Assembly (NCBI RefSeq): GCF_000143415.4
Contig: NW_003314262.1
Location: 2,592,603-2,656,602, forward strand
Source: Selaginella moellendorffii
Taxonomy: Eukaryota; Streptophyta; Lycopodiopsida; Selaginellales; Selaginellaceae
Direction: 5' to 3'
DNA length: 64,000 nt
Shown: piece after piece, positions 40,245 through 52,931 of the stretch
How positions within the stretch are numbered: position 1 is the first letter of the stretch
Layout of the letters: every line of letters begins with the position of its first letter
Made by a program: the position numbers and the translations under genes
Notes under the pieces: model-generated
The model's input: the letters and a program-made list of their open reading frames with translations, nothing else
Told to the model about the DNA's origin: nothing
Database searches by the model: none

Positions 40245-43200
40245 TCAGGGTTCTCTTGTAGACGGGCCGGGATCTGGAGGAACATCAAGAGGAGGCATCG
40301 GTGGTTCTGTAGATGGTATTAACCGCTCCTGATCCCTTTGTATAAAGCGTTTCAACCGTTGCACATGCACAATCTTTGGAGGATCGGCCTGCTGGACGTC
40401 ATGCCGAACCTCATAAACTTGTGGTTCAACTTGCTGCAACACACAATACGGTCCTTTCCACTGTGCAAGGAGCCCCTTAGATAAACCACATACCGTAAGA
40501 TGGGGAAAACGGACTAACACCAAATCATCCACTTTGTACTCCGTAGGTGGACGATGATGGGAGTTGTAGCGCTGTTGTTGTCCCACTTGTATGCAGTCTA
40601 AGTGTTCGGCAGACTCTGCTCGGACAAGTGGAAGAATGCTAGTCAAATATTGATCCCATGATCTAGCATCCGCAACTCATGGCAATCGCGAAGGTAAACT
40701 CAGCTCCATTGGTAATATTGGATCATGACCATATAGGAGTTTATATGGTGAAGCACTAATAGACCTCTACACCCCAGTGACATATGCATACCAAAGAGAC
40801 GGTAAATAACCATCCCAATCCGAATGCTGAAAGTTCACATACNNNNNNNNNNNNNNNNNNNNNNNNNNNNNNNNNNNNNNNNNNNNNNNNNNNNNNNNNN
40901 NNNNNNNNNNNNNNNNNNNNNNNNNNNNNNNNNNNNNNNNNNTGATTGTGGATGATAAACACTCGTGAAAGTGTGGCGAATCCCCAACCGAGACGTCAAA
41001 ACATGAAATGCCTCAGCCATAAATGCGGGACCATTATCCGAAAGAATCCGCTCTGGACAAGAATGTTAGAACACCACTCGATTGAGGAGGAAGTATCCAA
41101 CAGCAGTTGTAGAGGCACTAGCAAGAGCACCAACTTCCACCCAACGAGTCAAATAGTCAGAAGCAATAATAACATACTCATTGCCAGCAGTCGACCATGG
41201 AAAAGGTCCCATAAGATCAAATGCCACCAACTCAAACGGACGGGAAACTGCAATTGACTCCAACCGTCCTTCCGCTGCCCGAGGGGGAGTATTACGAGCT
41301 TGGCACCAAATGCAGCTACGCACATACCGGATAATATCACATCGCATCTCTGGCTAATAGAAAGACCTGCGTAGCTTCTCGATTACACGGCGATGTCCCA
41401 TATGCCCACCTAGAACAGGAAAATCATGGTAGGCATGGAAAAACTACAGAATAAAGATAGAAGGCACCACCAGCCGTAAATGATCATCAAGATCTGTCCC
41501 CACAAAATAAAGAACGCCATCTTTAAGACGATATTGAGAATGTAAATGCCGAAAAGGCAAGTCATCAGCAAGTGATGCAGGATTCTCAAACCCATCTCGA
41601 AGCCTTTGAATCCATGGCTCAATCTTTTGAGCCTCGCGAACCTCATCAAGAGAAGGTAAATCTTGCTCTGCACCTTGTGGACACTGAACATCAAGTATAG
41701 CAACTGCCGAAGGCACAGAATCCTCGTCTAGAAAATCCATAGATGCTGGAACAATAGGCTCATTAGAAATATGAGAGGAGAGTGAAGAAGGAAGAGGAGC
41801 TCGAGAAAGGGCATCAACATCAGCCATAAAACTCCCTGGGCGGTGAATAACATCAAAATCATATATGTGAAGCTTCAAAGCCCACCGAGCAGTACGACCA
41901 ACTAGGTTCTTCCGCTTTAATAATGAAGTAACAACAGCATGGTCACCTTCAAGTAACGTCTGAGAACCATGTAGATATGCATGAAGTTTCTCAAAACCCC
42001 AAACTGCTGCTAAACACTCCTCTGTCGTGGAGTAGTTCATCATTGCTAGTTGTAATGTACGGCTTATATATGCAATGGGATGGTGCTGATCAAGCACACT
42101 CGAGCTCTCTTGCATTAACACACCTCCAAGACCAATGTCAGAAGCATCCACTTGCAAAATAAAAGGTCAAGTGTAGTCAGGATATGCCAAAACCGGAGGA
42201 GTTGTCAATAATTCTTTGAGATCCCCGAATGCCCGCTCACAATCTGAAGACCAAATGAAAGATGACGTTGATGACTTTAGCAACGCTCGCAATGGTGCAG
42301 TGCGATCAAAAAGATGATCCACAAAACACTCGAGATACTGCACCTTGCCCAAGAAGCGCTACACATCATTCACACACTTCGGAGTAGGGAACTTTAGAAC
42401 AGCCACAAGTTTGTCAGGATCAACTTGCAAACCCTCACGAGAAATACGGTACCCAAAATAAGTTGTGTCCTTGGATCCAAACACGCACTTCGACCGCTTC
42501 AGCTTTAAACCAACGTCGCGTAGCCGATCCAACACTTTACAAACATCACAAACGTGCTCCTCCCACATCCCCTCTGAGTGGATCAAGACATCATCAATGA
42601 AATCAGCAGTCACCTTCAGCATATTGCAAAGAACCTCGTCCATCATCTGTTGAAAAGTTGCTGGAGCATTGTTCAAACCAAATGGCATCACCAAGAACTC
42701 ATACAAACCAAATGGTTTACGAAAAGCAATCTTAGGAATATCTTCTTCGACCATCAGTACTTGCTAGTACCCAGAAGCAAAATCTAGCTTGGTGAACCAA
42801 CGACTTCGCCCCAAACGATCTAAGAGATCAGTAGTGTGAGGAAGAGGGTACACATCCGGGATCGTTATGTCATTTAACAGACGATAGTCGATGCAGAAAC
42901 TAATACTCCTATCAGGCTTCGTCACAAGATGAGGTTCACATGCCCAAGGACTCCGCGACTTCCGAATAACACCCTTCTCCAACATCTTTTTGACATTTGC
43001 ACGTAAAATCTTGATCTCCTTTGGTGACCAACGACGAACAGGAACCTTGATTGGACGAGCATCCCTAGTTGGAATCGGATGACGTGTGGCAATCTTGGCT
43101 CTAGACGATAGGTCAAAGTCAAAGAGATCAGAATACTCCTTCATGAGCTTGTCAACTGCTGCAACACAAAGATCGTCGGAGGGATCGGAAAAGGGAAGAG

Positions 43201-43755
43201 CAGAACAAGATGGAAATACAGGAGGAAATAGTGGGGAAACAAAAGTAATGGAAGCAGAGGTAGAAGTAGAGGGACAAAAAAGTACTGAAGTGAGAGGAAT
43301 GGATGAAACATAAGGAAGTATGAGACAAGGGGGAGAAGCCTCAAAGTCACATTTGGCATGATTGCGCTGCAACCAATCCATACCAAGAATGAGGTCAAAA
43401 GCTTGACTCGGCACCACCCACAACGACTGCAACTCAAGCTTGAGATTGCCCACACGCACAACCAGGTCTGCCTCATCCCGTGCACATGCATGTATACGGC
43501 CATTGCCATAAAGAATGAAAACTGGTTCTGCCGCACGCGCAAGTGTAGACGACAATGTGTGGCAATAGGTCGAGCAATAGAAGATAAACTCGAACCTGTA
43601 TCAACCAATACAGAGAGAATAATGAAAGACCTCTTGTTATAAAGACGAGCTTGGAAAGTAAACATTGGATGAACTGGTGCCGAGTGAACCCCTTGATGAT
43701 ACTCCCAAAAGAAAGATGGAGGGGTCAGTGACTTATTTGCATAAGGTTCCTCCAT
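40245..43755 (-). pseudogene. RT2 pol
   Basis: Protease to integrase as in RT1. Breaks: one-base deletion at about 43538 splitting the protease frame, TAG at 42764-42766 and 42359-42361 in RT, a further stop where TCGAGTGTAG is TCAAGTGTAG near 42170, and TAG at 41354-41356 in integrase. Confidence 0.85.
40843..40942. other. Assembly gap, 100 N
   Basis: Exactly 100 N inside RT2 integrase. The matching stretch in RT3 is 50 bp, so the gap is probably a fixed-length placeholder. Confidence 0.95.
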
Positions 43756-43922
43756 TACTCGCGTGACTCCTCGTTTCCCGGATGCATCTCAGTGTCCAAA
43801 CCTTCCATTGCAGCAGCACCAACGGGACGTTACTGACGCCAAGGTCTCCACCCAGGAAATGGAGGTCGCCAATCCGGAAAACGCTGACAACGCCGATAAG
43901 TATGACCAACTTCATCACATGT

Positions 43923-44504
43923 TCAGCAGCGAACATCACGGCCACGACCACGTCCTCGCCCGTGACCTTGGACTCGAGCAGCAGCAGCATCAACCTCCAT
44001 TGGAACAAGACCATCACCCACAGAAAGTGGAGCTGAAGGACGTGCAGCGAGAAGTGGAAGAGGCGATGTCTCATAACGTTGTGCCAAGCGAAGAGCATCA
44101 TCAAGGGTGGTAGGAGCAAATGCATGCACAAGTCCGACAAGATCTTGACAAAGTGCTGACCACAACATTCCTAGCTTGATCCGCTCCGACATATTTGGCT
44201 CCGCACGAAGCAAAAGACTTCGGAAACGAACACCAAATTGCATCACCGACTCAGATGACCCTTGGTGAAAACGATGCAATTCTTGGAAAGCATCATCACA
44301 GTTATCGGCATGTTCAAAGGCGCGTTTGAAGACATTCGGAAGAACACTCCAATCCCTGCGAGTGGCTGCTCCCAAACCGTTGTACCATTGCAACACCGTC
44401 CCTTGGAGACATGTGGGAAACTCACGCAAACGTCAAGCATTATCCCAAGAATGATATGTGGCAATCACTGTAAAGTGATCGAACCAATGGTACACATCAT
44501 ATTC
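43923..44504 (-). pseudogene. RT2 gag, main part
   Basis: Same capsid-like region as RT1, with substitutions (GTVLQWYN, RFHQGSSE). Same in-frame stops before LREFPT and in the CCHC knuckle. Confidence 0.75.
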
Positions 44505-44514
44505 TAGCTTTTTG

Positions 44515-44744
44515 TCCTTTTTTTTCTTTTGCTCTTTCTTTTTCATTCGTCTCCATGGCAGATCAACAATCTCCTCCTTTGACTCTGGAGCAGCAGTTAG
44601 TACAATTGCTTAATGCTATGTGTTTGCAATTGAACAACCAAACTTAGTTAATGGCGGCGTTCATGGCACATGGTACAACTCCTCTTGCTCTTGGTGCCAA
44701 TCCTCGTGTTCGGCCAAAGTTCTTTCACGGGAATCTTGGGGATG
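44515..44744 (+). repeat. Inverted gag N-terminal segment of RT2
   Basis: ATG at 44555 on the plus strand. Flanked by TAGCTTTTTG (44505-44514) and its reverse complement (44745-44754). Same inversion as in RT1. Confidence 0.75.
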
Positions 44745-44901
44745 CAAAAAGCTAAATCTAAACCAAAATCATGAAAGGAAATAACAAAAGAAAGGAAATA
44801 GAAAAAACTAGATCTAGACAATGCAAAAGCTAGATCTAAATTGAAATCCCAAATCCAAGCACTCCCCAGGGACAACCAAAGGTGCCCCTCACCTCCACCA
44901 A

Positions 44902-45076
44902 TGTGAGTGCATGGAATATAGAAAGGGAATATAGAATTGTGCATATCAATTAACCCAAAAACCCTAACTTATATATAGGAGCGAGTGGTCCGGATTGAAA
45001 CCAATCCGACGGCTACCAAAATCCTACTATGCTAATATTAGTATATGGCATCGTAATCGTACATTTGGCCCTCACA
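44902..45076 (-). repeat. RT2 5' LTR
   Basis: TGTGAGTGCATGG to GGCCCTCACA, 175 bp, then flank AATTAAAATTTC. Confidence 0.85.
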
Positions 45077-45743
45077 AATTAAAATTTCAGAAAATAACTA
45101 AAAATATAGCTTTTACTTTTTTAAATTAACAATTATATATATTATTCTAAAGATATTGTGTTCATGGCCAAGTATGTATTTATAAATTAAATTTTCTTTG
45201 CAATTAACCTTTTAATCTCTATAATATATAAAAACATCACTCACAACCTAAATATTAGGATGAAGAGTGGGCTTAAGTTTTATTTAATGTAGTGCTATTA
45301 ATTATTTTTCCCTTTTGTTTATCTAGTTTCACAAATTTAATCTTGCTATATTTACTTTTATTTTATTTGCACAAATCAAATGAATATTAAAGTTGTGAGG
45401 CTTTTTATTGTTATTATAGCAAAATGTAATATCAAAAGGAGTTGTATTAAGGATAACTCTTAATTAATTATGCTTTTAAAGTTCTCTTACTGTTAGCATG
45501 GAAATCAGGGATGGGTGTTTTGCATGGCTTCGTGCCTAGAATTTCCAAATACAAAGCCTTTTTTTTTATCTAAATGCTCTTCAGTATTAATACTGCCTTG
45601 CAAGACTGAAAGTGCAATGTGGATTCACATTTCACAACATCATTCCAACTAAAGTTTAAAGTTAGCATAATTATAAATAATATTACAATTCATCCTTTTC
45701 ATTTTAATTAAACTAATTAAAAAGGCACCTTTTTGAGAATAAG
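45077..45743. repeat. AT-rich unit spacer before Dof-like copy E
   Basis: Equivalent of 31036-31703, including the 130-bp extra block. No gene. Confidence 0.6.
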
Positions 45744-45789
45744 TATAAATGTGTGGACCCAGAATGTGTACACTAGGGTTTATTGCATC

Positions 45790-46422
45790 ATGAAGAGAAA
45801 GGCGCAGGACGCAGAGATCCCCATGCTCGATGATCTGGAAGACGAGGTCCAAGGCGATGGATGGGAGTACGAGGGAGGCTTGGCTTGCCCTCCTTGGGAC
45901 CCGGAAGCTCTCAAAAGCTTCTGTGCCATGGAGGACTGGTGTGGAGAGCCGGTGATGGCGAGAGTCAAGCCCAAAGAGCCCGCGAACAAGCCCAAGATTT
46001 CGAGCAATCCCGAGAGGCCAGAGACTCTGAGCAAGCCCAAGAGAAAGAGTTCGAGCGAGCCCAAGAGGCCCAAGACTCCAAGCGAGCCCAAGCGGCCAAA
46101 TATTTCGAGCGAGCCCAAGAGGCCCAAGACTTCGAGCGAGCCCAAGCGGGCAAAGGCTTCGAAAAGCTGTGGTGGTGAGGCCAAGACGAGGAAGAACGCG
46201 TCCGCAAAGGTGACGCCCGAGCTGCGAGCGCTGCTAGCGAAGGTGAGGGCTACGCTGCCCGAGCAAATCGACTGCCCGTGGTGTGGGCGCATCTGGTGCA
46301 CGAGGTTCTACGATTTCAACAATTACAAGCCTGGGCAGCCGAGGTACCACTGTAAGCCATGCAAGCTTACCTGGACCAAAGACAAGGTGCCAAGGCCAAG
46401 GAGCAAAAGGCCAGCATTCTAG
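45790..46422 (+). CDS. Dof-like zinc-finger protein, copy E
   Basis: 210 aa, intact, protein identical to B and D. One silent GAC/GAT difference from B near 45858. Position and flank correspond to copy B of the first block. Confidence 0.68.
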   Translation: MKRKAQDAEIPMLDDLEDEVQGDGWEYEGGLACPPWDPEALKSFCAMEDWCGEPVMARVKPKEPANKPKISSNPERPETLSKPKRKSSSEPKRPKTPSEPKRPNISSEPKRPKTSSEPKRAKASKSCGGEAKTRKNASAKVTPELRALLAKVRATLPEQIDCPWCGRIWCTRFYDFNNYKPGQPRYHCKPCKLTWTKDKVPRPRSKRPAF

Positions 46423-46742
46423 ACCATCGATCCACATGTTTCTTCTCACCTTAGATCAAAGAATCATATACAAGGGAATTTGATTTACCAGAGTTTCTAG
46501 CTTACCTGGGCTGAGCTTAAAGGTGCCAGCGTTCTGTTTTTTTTTTTTGTTTTTTTCTTTTCCTCGTTTCTTCATTTCTTGGCGTACCTCTGCGTTTTTT
46601 TTCCAACACTGACTCAGAGTATAAAGCAAGACCAATGTAAGGCAGAGTATTGCAACTTCAAACAGTGAGTATTTAATAATTTGCTTCCCAAGTGCGAGAA
46701 ACAACTGTACGTTTATACGTTTTTATACGTTTTGTTCTATAG

Positions 46743-47508
46743 GGTTGCGACGCGTCCATCTTGCTCGACTCGAAAGGTTCCATCAAAAGCGAAAGAGACT
46801 CGGACAAGAACTTTGGCATCCGCCGCTTGGATTTCATCGACAGGATCAAGTTGATGCTGGAGGCCGCCTGTCCGGGAGTCGTCTCGTGCGCGGACATCAT
46901 CGTTCTGGTGGCCAGAGAATCCATCGTCTTCACCGGAGGCCCGACAATCCCCATGCTCACAGGAAGAAGAGACAGCACAGCCGCTTCCAACGCCGCAGCC
47001 GACAGGCTGTTGCCTCCAGCAACCGTAAGCGTCGACAACTTCATCAGCCTCTTCGCATCCAAGGGCCTCTCTCTCGACGAAAGCGTTGCAATCATCGGTA
47101 CGTCTCAAGGCTTTTCTTTCCAGCAAACTTTCCAAGGACAATTGATCCGAACTTCTGTACTTTTGCATTCCAGGAGCTCACACAATTGGAGTCGGGCACT
47201 GTGTCAACATTGTGAATCGGCTCTATCCAAACCAGGACAGTAAGATCAGTCTCCTGTTTGCGAGCCGGCTGAGAGTCCAGTGCCCGACGGCCAATCCCTG
47301 GATGCTCAACAACATTACAGTGATCAACAACGATATGACCAACCTCGTCTTTGACAACCAGTACTTCCGGGACCTTATAGCGCGCTTCTCCACGAACCAG
47401 CAGCTCTTCCTCAACACATTCTCTTCGGCTTTCGTCAAGCTCACGTCCAGCAATGTCTTGACAGGACAGAGTGGACAGGTTCGAAAGTACTGCCACTCAG
47501 TGAACTAG
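46743..47508 (+). pseudogene. Peroxidase fragment P5
   Basis: Like P4, both exons open, exon 1 absent. Unlike its positional counterpart P2 it lacks the 9-bp deletion and the premature stop. Confidence 0.85.
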
Positions 47509-47947
47509 ATTTATAGAGTATTGGGGAGATGCACTTTTGGATGTTGCTTCTTGTCAAGAGTTTAGAAGTTGCATTTGGCTTCCACAAATATTGAATGGAG
47601 TCAGCACTTACATGTTATTTTGGAAGATTTTGATAGAGTAAAATTATCATTGAAAAAAAACACAAAAATATTTTGAAAAATAATTTTAAAGAATTCATGA
47701 AATGAAGTTAAAATTTAATGTTTAAGATTTGTATCAAAATTAGAAGATCTTATAATAAACCTTTCCAAAGTTATTATTATTATTTTATATTGTTATGGTA
47801 TGTAATTTACTAGTAATATATTAATTGCCGAGATAGATTGGTGGATATGGAGGAAAAGGATTTAGTTTGCCCTCAATAAGCCAGCCAAAGTAAGTGGGAG
47901 GAGTAATTTTGAACTTTGAAAAAAAAAAATTCTTTCAAAATTAAATT
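47509..47947. repeat. AT-rich unit spacer before RT3
   Basis: Equivalent of 25611-26049. No gene. Confidence 0.6.
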
Positions 47948-48118
47948 TGTGAGTGCATGGAATATGGAAAGGGAATACATGTGCATATCAATTAGCCCAA
48001 AAACCCTAGCTTATATACAGGAGCGAGTGGTTCGGATTGAAACCAATCTGACGGCTACCAAAATCCCACTATGCTAATATTAATATACGGCATCGTAACC
48101 GTACACTTGGCCCTCATA
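47948..48118 (-). repeat. RT3 3' LTR
   Basis: TGTGAGTGCATGG to GGCCCTCATA, 171 bp, polypurine tract at 48119-48134. Confidence 0.85.
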
Positions 48119-48150
48119 TCATCCCCTCCTCTCAGAATAATGGAAGACCA

Positions 48151-51100
48151 TCAGGGTTCTCTTGTAGACGGGCCGGGATCTGGAGGAACATCAAGAGGAG
48201 GCATCGGTGGTTCTGTAGATGGTATTAACCGCTCCTGATCCCTTTGTATAAAGCGTTTCAACCGTTGCACATGCACAATCTTTGGAGGATTGGCCTGCTG
48301 GACGTCATGCCGAACCTCATAAACTTGTGGTTCAACTTGCTGCAACACACAATACGGTCCTTTCCACTGTGCAAGGAGCCCCTTAGATAAACCACATACC
48401 GTAAGATGGGGAAAACGGACTAACACCAAATCATCCACTTTGTACTCCGCAGGTGGACGATGATGGGAGTTGTAGCGCTGTTGTTGTCCCACTTGTATGC
48501 AGTCTAAGTGTTCGGTAGACTCTGCTCGGACAAGTGGAAAAATGCTAGTCAAATATTGATCCCATGATCTAGCATCCGCAACTCATGGCAATCGCGAAGG
48601 TAAACTCAGCTCCATTGGTAATATTGGATCATGACCATATAGGAATTTATATGGTGAAGCACTAATAGAACTCTACACCCCAGTGACATATGCATACCAA
48701 AGAGACGGCAAATAACCATCCCAATCCGAATGCTGAAAGTTCACATACTTTGCAATCATCCCCTTGAACGTCTGAACGAGCCGTTCCACCAGACCGTCTG
48801 ATTGTGGATGATAAACACTCGTGAAAGTGTGGCGAATCCCCAACCGAGACGTCAAAACATGAAATGCCTCAGCCATAAATGCGGGACCATTATCCGAAAG
48901 AATCCGCTCTGGACAAGAATGTTAGAACACCACTCGATTGAGGAGGAAGTATCCAACAGCAGTTGTAGAGGCACTAGCAAGAGCACCAACTTCCACCCAA
49001 CGAGTCAAATAGTCAGAAGCAATAATAACATACTCATTGCCAGCAGTCGACCATGGAAAAGGTCCCATAAGATCAAATGCCACCAACTCAAACGGACGGG
49101 AAACTGCAATTGACTCCAATCGTCCTTCCGCTGCCCGAGGGGGAGTATTACGAGCTTGGCACCAAATGCAGCTACGCACATACCGGATAATATCACATCG
49201 CATCTCCGGCCAATAGAAAGACCTGCGTAGCTTCTCGATTACATGGCGATGTCCCATATGCCCACCTAGAACAGGAGAATCATGGTAGGCATGGAAAAAC
49301 TACAGAATAAAGATAGAAGGCACCACCAGCCGTAAATGATCATCAAGATCTGTCCCCACAAAATAAAGAATGCCATTTTTAAGATGATATTGAGAATGTA
49401 AATGCCGAAAAGGCAAGTCATCAGCAAGTGATGCAGGATTCTCAAACCCATCTCGAAGCCTTTGAATCCATGGCTCAATCTTTTGAGCCTCACGAACCTC
49501 ATCAAGCGAAGGTAGATCTTGCTCTGCACCTTGTGGACACTGAACATCAAGTATAGCAACTGCCGAAGGCACAGAATCCTCGTCTAAAAAATCCACAGAT
49601 GCTGGAACAATAGGCTCATTAGAAATATGAGAGGAGAGTGAAGAAGGAAGAGGAGCTCGAGAAAGGGCATCAACATCAGCCATAAAACTCCCTGGGCGGT
49701 GAATAACATCAAAATCATATATGTGAAGCTTCAAAGCCCACCGAACAGTACGACCAACTAGGTTCTTCCACTTTAATAATGAAGTAACAACAGCATGGTC
49801 ACCTTCAAGTAACGTCTGAGAACCATGTAGATATGCATGAAGTTTCTCAAAACCCCAAACTGCTGCTAAACACTCCTCTGTCGTGGAGTAGTTCATCATT
49901 GCTAGTTGTAATGTACGGCTTATATATGCAATGGGATGGCGCTGATCAAGCACACTTGAGCTCTCTTGCATTAACACACCTCCAAGACCAATGTCAGAAG
50001 CATCCACTTGCAAAATAAAAGGTCGAGTGTAGTCAGGATATGCCAAAACCGGAGGAGTTGTCAATAATTCTTTGAGATCCCCGAATGCCCGCTCACAATC
50101 TGAAGACCAAATGAAAGATGACGTTGATGACTTTAGCAACGCTCGCAATGGTGCAGTGCGATCAGAAAGATGATCCACAAAACACTCGAGATACTGCACC
50201 TTGCCCAAGAAGCGCTACACATCATTCACACACTTCGGAGTAGGGAACTTTAGAACAGCCACAAGTTTGTCAGGATCAACTTGCAAACCCTCACGAGAAA
50301 TACGGTACCCAAAATAAGTTGTGTCCTTGGATCCAAACACGCACTTCGACCGCTTCAGCTTTAAACCAACGTCGCGTAGCCGATCCAACACTTTACAAAC
50401 ATCACAAACGTGCTCCTCCCACATCCCCTCTGAGTGGATCAAGACATCATCAATGAAATCAGCAGTCACCTCCAGCATATTGCAAAGAACCTCGTCCATC
50501 ATCTGTTGAAAAGTTGCTGGAGCATTGTTCAAACCAAATGGCATCACCAAGAACTCATACAAACCAAATGGTTTACGAAAAGCAATCTTAGGAATATCTT
50601 CTTCAACCATCAGTACTTGCCAGTACCCAGAAGCAAAATCTAGCTTGGTGAACCAACGACTTCGCCCCAAACGATCTAAGAGATCAGTAGTGTGAGGAAG
50701 AGGGTACACATCCGGGATCGTTATGTCATTTAACAGACGATAGTCGATGCAGAAACTAATACTCCTATCAGGCTTCGTCACAAGATGAGGTTCACATGCC
50801 CAAGGACTCCGCGACTTCCGAATAACACCCTTCTCCAACATCTTTTTGACATTTGCACGTAAAATCTTGATCTCCTTTGGTGACCAACGACGAACAGGAA
50901 CCTTGATTGGACGAGCATCCCTAGTTGGAATCAGATGACGTGTGGCAATCTTGGCTCTAGACGATAGGTCAAAGTCAAAGAGATCAGAATACTCCTTCAT
51001 GAGCTTGTCAACTGCTGCAACACAAAGATCGTCGGAGGGATCGGAAAAGGGAAGAGCAGAACAAGATGGAAATACAGGAGGAAATAGTGGGGAAACAAAA

Positions 51101-51611
51101 GTAATGGAAGCAGAGGTAGAAGTAGAGGGACAAAAAAGTACTGAAGTGAGAGGAATGGATGAAACATAAGGAAGTACGAGACAAGGGGGAGAAGCCTCAA
51201 AGTCACATTTGGCATGATTGCGCTGCAACCAATCCATACCAAGAATGAGGTCAAAAGCTTGACTTGGCACCACCCACAACGACTGCAACTCAAGCTTGAG
51301 ATTGCCCACACGCACAACCAGGTCTGCCTCATCCCGTGCACATGCATGTATACGGCTATTGCCATAAAGAATGAAAACTGGTTCCGCCGCACGCGCAAGT
51401 GTAGATGACAATGTGTGGCAATAGGTCGAGCAATAGAAGATAAACTCGAACCTGTATCAACCAATACAGAGAGAATAATGAAAGACCTCTTGTTATAAAG
51501 ACGAGCTTGGAAATTAAACATTGGATGAACTGGTGCCGAGTGAACCCCTTGATGATACTCCCAAAAGAAAGATGGAGGGGTCACTGACTTATTCGCGTAA
51601 GGTTCCTCCAT
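48151..51611 (-). pseudogene. RT3 pol
   Basis: Protease (VLVDTGSS), RT (FIDDVLIHS), RNase H and integrase as in RT1. Remaining breaks: one-base deletion at about 51394 in the protease, TAG at 50215-50217 in RT, and stops between integrase ORFs (for example near 48,670 and 48,920). Confidence 0.85.
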
Positions 51612-51778
51612 TACTCGCGTGACTCCTCGTTTCCCGGATGCATCTCAGTGTCCAAACCTTCCATTGCAGCAGCACCAACGGGACGTTACTGACGCCAAGG
51701 TCTCCACCCAGGAAATGGAGGTCGCCAATCCGGAAAACGCTGACAACGCCGATAAGTATGACCAACTTCATCACATGT

Positions 51779-52360
51779 TCAGCAGCGAACATCACGGCCA
51801 CGACCACGTCCTCGCCCGTGACCTTGGACTCGAGCAGCAGCAGCATCAACCTCCATTGGAACAAGACCATCACCCACAGAAAGTGGAGCTGAAGGACGTG
51901 CAGCGAGAAGTGGAAGAGGCGATGTCTCATAACGTTGTGCCAAGCGAAGAGCATCATCAAGGGTGGTAGGAGCAAGTGCATGCACAAGTCCGACAAGATC
52001 TTGACAAAGTGCTGGCCACAACATTCCTAGCTTGATCCGCTCCGACATATTTGGCTCCGCACGAAGCAAAAGACTTCGGAAACGAACACCAAATTGCATC
52101 ACCGACTCAGATGGCCCTTGGTGAAGACGATGCAATTCTTGGAAAGCATCATCACAGTTATCGGCATGTTCAAAGGCGCGTTTGAAGACATCCAGAAGAA
52201 CACTCCAATCCCTGCGAGTGGCTGCTCCCAAACCGTTGTACCATTGCAACGCCGTCCCTTGGAGACACGTGGGAAACTCACGCAAACGTCAAGCATTATC
52301 CCAAGAATGATATGTGGCAATCACTGTAAAGTGATCGAACCAATGGTACACATCATATTC
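51779..52360 (-). pseudogene. RT3 gag, main part
   Basis: Capsid-like region, nearly identical to RT1 (GTALQWYN, RLHQGPSE), with the same two in-frame stops. Confidence 0.75.
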
Positions 52361-52370
52361 TAGCTTTTTG

Positions 52371-52600
52371 TCATTTTTTTTCTTTTGCTCTTTCTTTTTC
52401 ATTCGTCTCCATGGCAGATCAACAATCTCCTCCTTTGACTCTGGAGCAGCAGTTAGTACAATTGCTTAATGCTATGTGCTTGCAATTGAACAACCAAACT
52501 TAGTTAATGGCGGCGTTTATGGCACATGGTACAACTCCTCTTGCTCTTGGTGCCAATCCTCGTGTTCGGCCAAAGTTCTTTCACGGGAATCCTGGGGATG
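52371..52600 (+). repeat. Inverted gag N-terminal segment of RT3
   Basis: Plus-strand MADQQSPPLT frame. Flanked by TAGCTTTTTG (52361-52370) and CAAAAGCTA (52601-52609), one A shorter than in the other copies. Confidence 0.75.
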
Positions 52601-52756
52601 CAAAAGCTAAATCTAAACCAAAATCGTGAAAGGAAATAACAAAAGAAAGGAAATAGAAAAAACTAGATCTAGACAATGCAAAAGCTAGATCTAAATTGAA
52701 ATCCCAAATCCAAGCACTCCCCAGGGACAACCAAAGGTGCCCCTCACCTCCACCAA

Positions 52757-52931
52757 TGTGAGTGCATGGAATATAGAAAGGGAATATAGAAATGTGCATA
52801 TCAATTAACCTAAAAACCCTAACTTATATATAGGAGCGAGTGGTCCGGATTGAAACCAATCCGACGGCTACCAAAATCCTACTATGCTAATATTAGTATA
52901 TGGCATCGTAATCGTACATTTGGCCCTCACA
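52757..52931 (-). repeat. RT3 5' LTR
   Basis: TGTGAGTGCATGG to GGCCCTCACA, 175 bp. Confidence 0.85.

Larger units (their letters stand above)
40051..45076 (-). mobile_element. Ty3/gypsy-like LTR retrotransposon RT2 (degenerate, gapped)
   Basis: Same element, orientation and insertion point as RT1. 100 undetermined bases at 40843-40942 fall in the integrase region. Shares RT1's Trp-to-stop changes and also RT3's protease frameshift and Gln-to-stop change. Confidence 0.9.
47948..52931 (-). mobile_element. Ty3/gypsy-like LTR retrotransposon RT3 (best preserved)
   Basis: Same insertion point as RT1 and RT2. It has the longest open pol stretches: 50215-51411 joins late protease to RT without the Trp stop, and the integrase zinc part (HVIEKLRRSFYWPEM) is open. 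Confidence 0.9.

Noticed and set aside
24845-47508. Peroxidase fragments as functional genes
   Set aside because: Exon 1 with signal peptide, distal His and two cysteines is missing in all four.
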